24,821 bases of DNA from Thamnocephalis sphaerospora (lineage: Eukaryota; Zoopagomycota; Zoopagomycetes; Zoopagales; Sigmoideomycetaceae), in assembly GCA_003614735.1 (NCBI GenBank), contig KZ992637.1:1-24821 (forward strand), written 5' to 3'. A program made the position numbers and the translations under genes. Under the pieces are notes generated by a model. It did no database searches. It was given only the letters and a program-made list of their open reading frames with translations, and was not told where the DNA came from. Shown piece after piece: positions 19,696 through 24,821 of the stretch. The first letter of the stretch is position 1. Each line of letters begins with the position of its first letter.

Positions 19696-21726
19696 ATGCG
19701 TGTCGAGCTGCTGTTTGCCGTCGTCGCCACTGTATATCTGGGACGCGTCGAGGCTGCAGCCATCACCACGGCCGGTTCCGTGGTGCCCAATGTCCGTTTC
19801 ATTCCTGCCAATGTCCATACCAAAGCACGCCTTGCCGATGTACCTCTGCCTGCGCTAGGCGCCACGTCAGGCAGCTACGCTAGGCACAGGCGCTCGCCCT
19901 GGCAGCGCATCCTGAAAACCGATCTTGTGCCTGCTGATGCGTCGTCAATTCAGCTGGTCGCGCGTGCGGCTGGCGATACGTCATCTAGCAAGGACTCTAA
20001 GGTGGGATCTACTCCGTATGGGGCCACGCCGGGTGCGCCCTACTCTAAGGAGATGGTAAACAACAGTCCAAGCCCACGGGACTTTCCTATAAGCGACTAT
20101 GCTGAAGATCCAACATCCACGTCTACGGAAGAGGAGGGCGAGGAAGCGAGTGCCTCGCCAACGGCAGAAGACTACCCTCCTGTGTCGAAGACCTCCACGT
20201 CTACAAGTTTGGAAGATGATGCCACACCAACAGCAGAAGATTACCTTCCTGAGATGAAGACACTTAGTAGGAAGAGTACTAGTACAGAGTCGACACCTAC
20301 ATCCACATCTACGACAAGTTCGGAAGACGGCGCCACGCCAACGTCAGACTCTAGCGACGATGAGGGTGATTACTATGGCCCAAAGGACGGCGAGCTTACA
20401 TACACGGCCACACCTACGTCTGATACCAAGACCGAGTCCAAGACGTCCGCCACTTTGACTTCTAGCTCGTCGCAGACATCTAGCAGCGAGGTCAGCACGC
20501 CGACGCCTACTGCTACTACGCCTAGTACATCCACGACGAGCTCGGCCCCCGCTACCGGCACGCAACAGGCCTACATAGATGCCACAGGCCAAACCGCATA
20601 TGCGCCAGCAAGCTCGGTGCATCCGCCCAGTACTTGCGATGCCAACGCATCCGCACCTGCTGCATCCGCGTCCGCTGATTCTCCATCTGCTTACAGCGGT
20701 CTGAATGCGCTTGGCGCAGCATACAGCCAGTGTGCGCAGACGCATCTTACTTGCTATCGGACATGCGGAATCAAAAAGATGTATTGTGACGATATGCTGC
20801 GCAAGTGCGCGCGTAAAGCCTGCGATGCCGCGCAGCAGGCACAGACGGCGTTCACCAGCTGCGAAATGGACTGGGAATGGACGGGCAATCAGCCGCTTCA
20901 GCTGAGGCTGGGCAGTGCGCCTGAGCTTGGCTGCGTAGCGTTTGCCCGCGAGCAGGCACAATGCAAGGATAACTGCCAGCAGTTTATCGATTGCCCGCGC
21001 TCAGCAGGCTACTGTGCATCTGGATCTGCTGGTGCTGAAGGGCCCTCTGGAGCAATCAGCCATGCGTCTGGCATTACGATTACTCTTCCGATTACAATGG
21101 TCGTTCAGCCGGTGGTCAGCACTAACTACGCGTATGCCACGCCAACCACCACGGCCACTGCATCCATCACGATCGCTACTGTCATTGATGCTGCCTCACC
21201 GTCTGCTAGTGTGCACTATTTGGCCGATTCTGGCGCATACAAATCGACCACGTCTACCGCTAGTGAGTCAAGCAGCACGCCAAGCCCAACGCCAACAGTT
21301 TCTACGCCCAGCGCATCTGCTACTACGCCCGCTGCTCCCTCTGCGACGACCACTACTAGCGAAGATTCGGTTGCCTCGCCGCCACCCTCGCCAACTTTGC
21401 CTAGCTATCTGACCGCCTCTTCTACGACGGCTAGCACTCCACTCTCGCCATCGTCATCGCCATCGCCTGATACGGCCAAGCCGAGTTCCGAAAAGTCCGA
21501 GTCTACCTCCAAGGCCAAGGATAACGAAAAGGCGTCTTTGGTTGTAGAAAAGGCCGAGCACGAGGCCAAGTCTACGCCCAGCGATGCATCTACACCGGAT
21601 GATGGTGGTAAAAGCGTATCAGACGACATATTAGTTGTGCCTTTACACGACGACACTTATGACAGCAACATCTGGGAAGAAGCTGGTGTTGACAAAAGCG
21701 TTTTGATACCAGCTACAGATTTATAG
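19696..21726 (+). CDS. Secreted Ser/Thr-rich protein with group XII phospholipase A2-like domain
   Basis: One exon encodes 676 residues. The ATG at 19696 is preferred because residues 1-20 then form a signal peptide (MRVELLFAVVATVYLGRVEA); the upstream open part is a pyrimidine-rich leader without ATG. Residues about 150-325 and 435-640 are Ser/Thr/Pro-rich, mucin-like and acidic. Between them a Cys-rich domain (about 330-430) contains CAQTHLTCYRTCG, CDDMLRKCARKAC and later LGCVAFAREQAQC. Order and spacing fit the secreted phospholipase A2 fold, closest to group XII. These enzymes hydrolyse the sn-2 ester of phospholipids with a His-Asp pair and Ca2+. Here His350 is present but the next residue is Leu351, not Asp, and the paired CC is CA, so catalysis is doubtful and a binding or structural role is possible. 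The C-terminus is acidic with no clear GPI signal. It ends in TAG. Confidence 0.8.
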   Translation: MRVELLFAVVATVYLGRVEAAAITTAGSVVPNVRFIPANVHTKARLADVPLPALGATSGSYARHRRSPWQRILKTDLVPADASSIQLVARAAGDTSSSKDSKVGSTPYGATPGAPYSKEMVNNSPSPRDFPISDYAEDPTSTSTEEEGEEASASPTAEDYPPVSKTSTSTSLEDDATPTAEDYLPEMKTLSRKSTSTESTPTSTSTTSSEDGATPTSDSSDDEGDYYGPKDGELTYTATPTSDTKTESKTSATLTSSSSQTSSSEVSTPTPTATTPSTSTTSSAPATGTQQAYIDATGQTAYAPASSVHPPSTCDANASAPAASASADSPSAYSGLNALGAAYSQCAQTHLTCYRTCGIKKMYCDDMLRKCARKACDAAQQAQTAFTSCEMDWEWTGNQPLQLRLGSAPELGCVAFAREQAQCKDNCQQFIDCPRSAGYCASGSAGAEGPSGAISHASGITITLPITMVVQPVVSTNYAYATPTTTATASITIATVIDAASPSASVHYLADSGAYKSTTSTASESSSTPSPTPTVSTPSASATTPAAPSATTTTSEDSVASPPPSPTLPSYLTASSTTASTPLSPSSSPSPDTAKPSSEKSESTSKAKDNEKASLVVEKAEHEAKSTPSDASTPDDGGKSVSDDILVVPLHDDTYDSNIWEEAGVDKSVLIPATDL

Positions 21727-21788
21727 CTGTTCTCGTGAATCTCTATGTGCACGCGCATCCGTGTGCACTTGACTGTTCATTTGCAAAC

Positions 21789-21794
21789 AATAAA
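21789..21794 (+). terminator. AATAAA polyadenylation signal
   Basis: A canonical AATAAA lies 63 nt after the stop of the PLA2-like mucin gene, a normal position for 3'-end formation. Confidence 0.6.
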
Positions 21795-21799
21795 TGCTG

Positions 21800-22441
21800 C
21801 ATATGACGCTCAAAAGGTGCACAGTTGGCAATATTTGTATTGATGTCAGCAAAATTGACTGCTCTGCGTGGCAGCAGATCATTTGGCGCCGGCATTGCAG
21901 ACACATTTAGTCGTATAAAACAAGCTGGCTCTTGTCCATGTATACAGCTTTACGCATGCATTATCCATAGCCGAGGTCGGAAAAGCCCATGTGTATTCTA
22001 CCCATCATATGCGCCACAAGGCGCATATGCATCAACCGCACAAGCACGGCGCTTTTGGATGCACGCACATTTGTAGGCTAGCTTCTCGCAGTGCAAAAGT
22101 GTATGTTATGCGATATCGTTCTCGCCCGGTGCTGTACCAGTATCAGAATAAGCGCTGATAGCTTTTGTGGAGGTATGCACTGGCTAGCTATACAAACGGT
22201 CAGCTTCTTTCAGATGCGCAATAGCCACGTTTTACCGTTTTCAACGATCATGAAAGCAGCAGCTAGATAAGCATTTTCAGCGCATACTGCATGCACTCGG
22301 CCTGGAAAAGACACCACGGGATTTGGAAGGGAAGCACACGTGACGGAGCGTCGTACCGTTACATTGGCGCACGAGACAGGTGCACGCAGATACAATTGAG
22401 AACAGCGGTAACGAGTAGGGTGGCGCAGTGTCTTGCAGCAA
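21800..22441. other. Interval without a supported gene
   Basis: This stretch follows the 3' end of the PLA2-like mucin gene. Its plus-strand frames are short. An optional last exon of the minus-strand candidate gene may lie at 22210-22301 (acceptor TTTTCCAG, reading RVHAVCAENAYLAAAFMIV to a TGA). I see no RNA gene or mobile element. Confidence 0.4.
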
Positions 22442-22876
22442 TCACATACTAAACACAGGTATGGTTTGCTCGTCTTGCTCGTCCGTAACCTGAAAATCTG
22501 CATTGGGTGATGAGTAGGTCACATGCGGAAAATGCTTGTTTTCAGTAATTTCAAGCCGGCCATGTCGATCACAACTTACCTGCATCGTAATCCATGTCTG
22601 GGACAACTAGTTGGGTGCTGGCATTGTAATGAGCGACGTCATCGTTCACCACATCAGCTGCCTCGGCGCCATCGACGGTAGTGGTGTCATTGATCATGCG
22701 CATGGAATCTACAGCCACTATTCAATGACGATATATATTGGCAAATGCTCTATGTGTACGGCGCAATTGACTATTCACGTGTTACTGCTTACTGTGCGCA
22801 GCATCGTACTCTACCCATTCCACGCTCCATTGACATGGGTTTGACTCGAGCATAGCGTAAAAGAGTGGTTTTGCAG
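22442..22876 (-). CDS. Unrecognised acidic protein, C-terminal exons
   Basis: Three minus-strand exons join cleanly: 22876-22793, 22717-22580 and 22497 to a TGA at 22442. Both introns (75 and 82 nt) are phase 1 with good signals (donors GTAAGC and GTAAGT, acceptors TTGAATAG and CCAATGCAG). The peptide includes FYAMLESNPCQWSVEWVEYD, then DSMRMINDTTTVDGAEAADV and, after the last intron, FQVTDEQDEQTIPVFSM. It is acidic and lacks a recognised domain. Alternatively a GTATGT donor at 22449 could splice to an exon at 22301-22210. Upstream exons must exist because no start codon is assigned; one candidate, 23159-23088 (VPQYFIQEVGAHIGYVVDT), could not be connected in phase. Confidence 0.45.
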
Positions 22877-24673
22877 CTTAGATGCGGGCCACGTGGCGAG
22901 AGGTAGGGCTTGGCGCGCAGGTGTTGCAATAATCTGGTCCTGCAGCAGGCTGACAGGCGGCGAGTATGACGCGAAGTGTGGAGGCAAGTGCATATGCTTG
23001 AATTCAGCTCGAGCGGGTAAAGGCAGCAGTGCCGACGGTCGGATACTGCGCAAGGGCATTGCAACCTTTATGTGACCGCCATTTCACCTTTGGGCCGTGT
23101 CTACCACATATCCTATGTGGGCGCCAACTTCCTGGATAAAGTACTGTGGCACGCGCAGCCTTGGAAGATATTTAGAGCACTAGCGTGATAGCCGGTATGT
23201 ATTTTAGGGACCACTGTGTTTCCTATCAATGGGCATCATGTGAGGTATCTCCATTGTGCGCACTATGGCTCCCATTCAGATCTGCGGCTGCCATGTTTCT
23301 ATTTGTTGCTTCCCGTCAACGCCGCTTGACCATCTTACAGGCAAAAGTTGCGAGTTGCGCAATTTACCGCACCTTTGCGAACGGAAAAATCACTCACACA
23401 AGCTCCACGGCGGATGTCAGCTAATGGCAGTGCCGCGTCGCTAATCGGTGCTCGATGGTGCAGCAAGAGGTCGTGAGGAATGGCGCACAGCGTACACATA
23501 CTGGTGATGATCATAGACGAGGAACAAGCACAGCTGGCCGCGAATATGCGGGTCGAGGCGTGCGTAAGTACACCAGAGGGAGAAATTGCGGGCAAGCTGG
23601 CCAAAGCGACAGCCAAGGCAACGCGCGTAGTGTATCGGTGTTACACTTGCCGCCTCGCGTGAGCCTTTGCAGATACATGGGCCATTTGCATGCCAGAGAG
23701 CAACATCATTACATTAGGAGGCAACGGAGTCACTCTCTCGGCTGTTGTGGATACAGGTTAGGACACTTATACCGATGGAGGTCTATCGTATACCGGGTGT
23801 GCGCGAATTTTCGTACACTTGCGAGCGTTACTGAAATTGTTACGCCACATCATTCAAGATGCTACGTGCTCTTCACCAAAATAAAGCATCAGACATTATT
23901 CCTTTCCTCCGCACTTTCTAAACTGGGCACAAGCTTGGTTGTAGTGCTGTGACGTACTTTATCGAGCTGAAGCCAGTGAGACGTACGCAGAGCGCAACGC
24001 TGACACTCAACAATGAGATACTCGTGCTCCACGTAAATTAGTAAAGCCGTAAGGCCGCAAAACTGAGCCGGCTGCAATGTAAACGCAAACAGACCGCGGT
24101 GCCTCGCTACGTATCAGCGTATACCAAACCAAAACGCTTACACTTTTGTGCAAGCCACCAGCAGCGGGTATGGAGTGCTAATGCAGACGACAGATGGAAA
24201 GAAGAAATCTGCAAAACTCATCAAGCAAATGGCTGGTGCGGTGGCGGATGTTTGCGGCCAGCAAGCACGAGTGAGGGCAGAACACTTGCCGACAAAGTCA
24301 GCACAAGCTTGTTTGCTTTGGATGGCAGCACCGCGCGCGTAGGATATCATCGCTTGCACTATTGCAGAGCGCGGCTCATTGTTTATGCACGCAACAGCAA
24401 GCACTTGTCTCCAGGTACAGGACCGATTCGCATTGATGGCGCCACTAGCGCAGCCACAGCCCAATACTTGGAGCACGGCGAGTGTAGCACATGAGAAAGA
24501 CAGTTTGGCACTGCTTCTGCTTCTTTATCAGTAACGGCGTTGCAATCAACTGGTGCGCCTTTGTATAGCAGGTGCCGTGTCTCTGACGAAACCGGCGTGC
24601 AGGCGAGTTATATCGATGACAACGCAGATACGCAATAGCACGCTGCGTAGGCGGTGACGGCAGTATTGTAAAT
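22877..24673. other. Fragmented, coding-like region with unresolved exons
   Basis: Several short frames look coding but cannot be joined. On the plus strand, 23480-23564 (start MAHSVHILVMIIDEEQ) ends at a strong GTAAGT donor, and the segment after an acceptor at 23672 contains MPESNIITLGGNGVTL. Further right, an acceptor-like TTTTGTGCAAG precedes GYGVLMQTTDGKKKSAKLIK (about 24167-24270). On the minus strand, frames at 24476-24138 and 23616-23335 and the antisense of the 23.7-kb segment are also open. No family was recognised, so neither strand can be called. It may hold intron-rich divergent genes or decayed sequence. Confidence 0.3.
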
Positions 24674-24820
24674 CTATCCGGTCGTCTGCTTTAATGCTGC
24701 CCAGTCGCCGCTCTTCCAGCCATACAGACAACTGGCAGCAAACTCTACCAGAGTACGTCTTTTTCGCCACTCCAGTTTTACTCTTTGACACTTGACCGGT
24801 GGACCATCGTGGCGACCCTC
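24674..24820 (-). CDS. Possible C-terminal exon of an unknown protein, cut by the window edge
   Basis: A minus-strand frame enters from the right edge and runs 48 codons to a TAG at 24674. It contains KCQRVKLEWRKRRTLVEFAA followed by SCLYGWKSGDWAALKQTTG, a basic segment and then a Trp-rich segment. The composition is protein-like, but there is no start, no recognised domain, and only 147 nt to judge. Confidence 0.25.
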   Translation of the reverse strand, partial: EGRHDGPPVKCQRVKLEWRKRRTLVEFAASCLYGWKSGDWAALKQTTG

Positions 24821-24821
24821 C

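Noticed and set aside
20344-20961. 205-codon minus-strand frame
   Set aside because: Antisense shadow of the secreted PLA2-like gene, whose sense strand has a signal peptide and the Cys pattern.
23673-23760. Retropepsin-like reading (SAVVDTG) on the plus strand
   Set aside because: A VDTG-like string alone is too short; no reverse transcriptase, integrase or terminal repeats are nearby.

Overview
This window looks like nuclear DNA of a fungus, probably an early-diverging lineage, though the lineage is a guess. Genes are split by short introns of 63-195 nt with GTRNGN donors, YAG acceptors and CTAAC/TACTAAT/CTGAC-like branch sites. Several products belong to families found in fungi. No phage, CRISPR, insertion sequence, tRNA or rRNA was recognised.

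Layout. (1) 1-577, minus: 5' part of a secreted, mucin-like protein whose 21-bp tandem array encodes the heptad TSTPTEP. (2) 578-4837: about 4.2 kb without a convincing gene, rich in microsatellites and pyrimidine tracts that lead into (3) 4838-6028, plus: a two-exon FYVE zinc-finger protein. (4) 6029-7677: mostly non-coding, with one weak spliced small-protein candidate on the minus strand. (5) 7678-8535, plus: a five-exon MscL mechanosensitive channel. (6) 8507-about 8965, plus: a hydrophobic, possibly tetraspan gene whose first exon overlaps the end of mscL. (7) 9328-11644, plus: an ankyrin protein with an RVRF protein phosphatase 1 docking motif directly before its second ankyrin block (MYPT-like architecture). 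(8) 12133-18197, minus: a seven-exon gene joining an N-terminal four-helix membrane region, a roughly 950-residue low-complexity exon and a C-terminal TTC39/Iml2 domain, with one in-frame TAG near the end. (9) 18198-19695: divergent promoter region. (10) 19696-21726, plus: a secreted Ser/Thr-rich protein carrying a group XII phospholipase A2-like cysteine domain that lacks the usual His-Asp pair. (11) 21727-24821: compositionally coding-like but fragmented, with a chain of minus-strand exons at 22442-22876 and a possible exon running off the right edge.

There is no operon or evident shared pathway. A loose theme is membrane and surface biology: two secreted mucin-like proteins, a channel, a phosphoinositide-binding FYVE protein and a membrane-anchored TTC39 protein. 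The most notable points are the synonymous-only divergence of the tandem array, the eukaryotic mscL with its overlapping neighbour, the MYPT-like protein built across a 67-nt intron, the TTC39 fusion with an internal stop, and the mucin-embedded PLA2-like domain.
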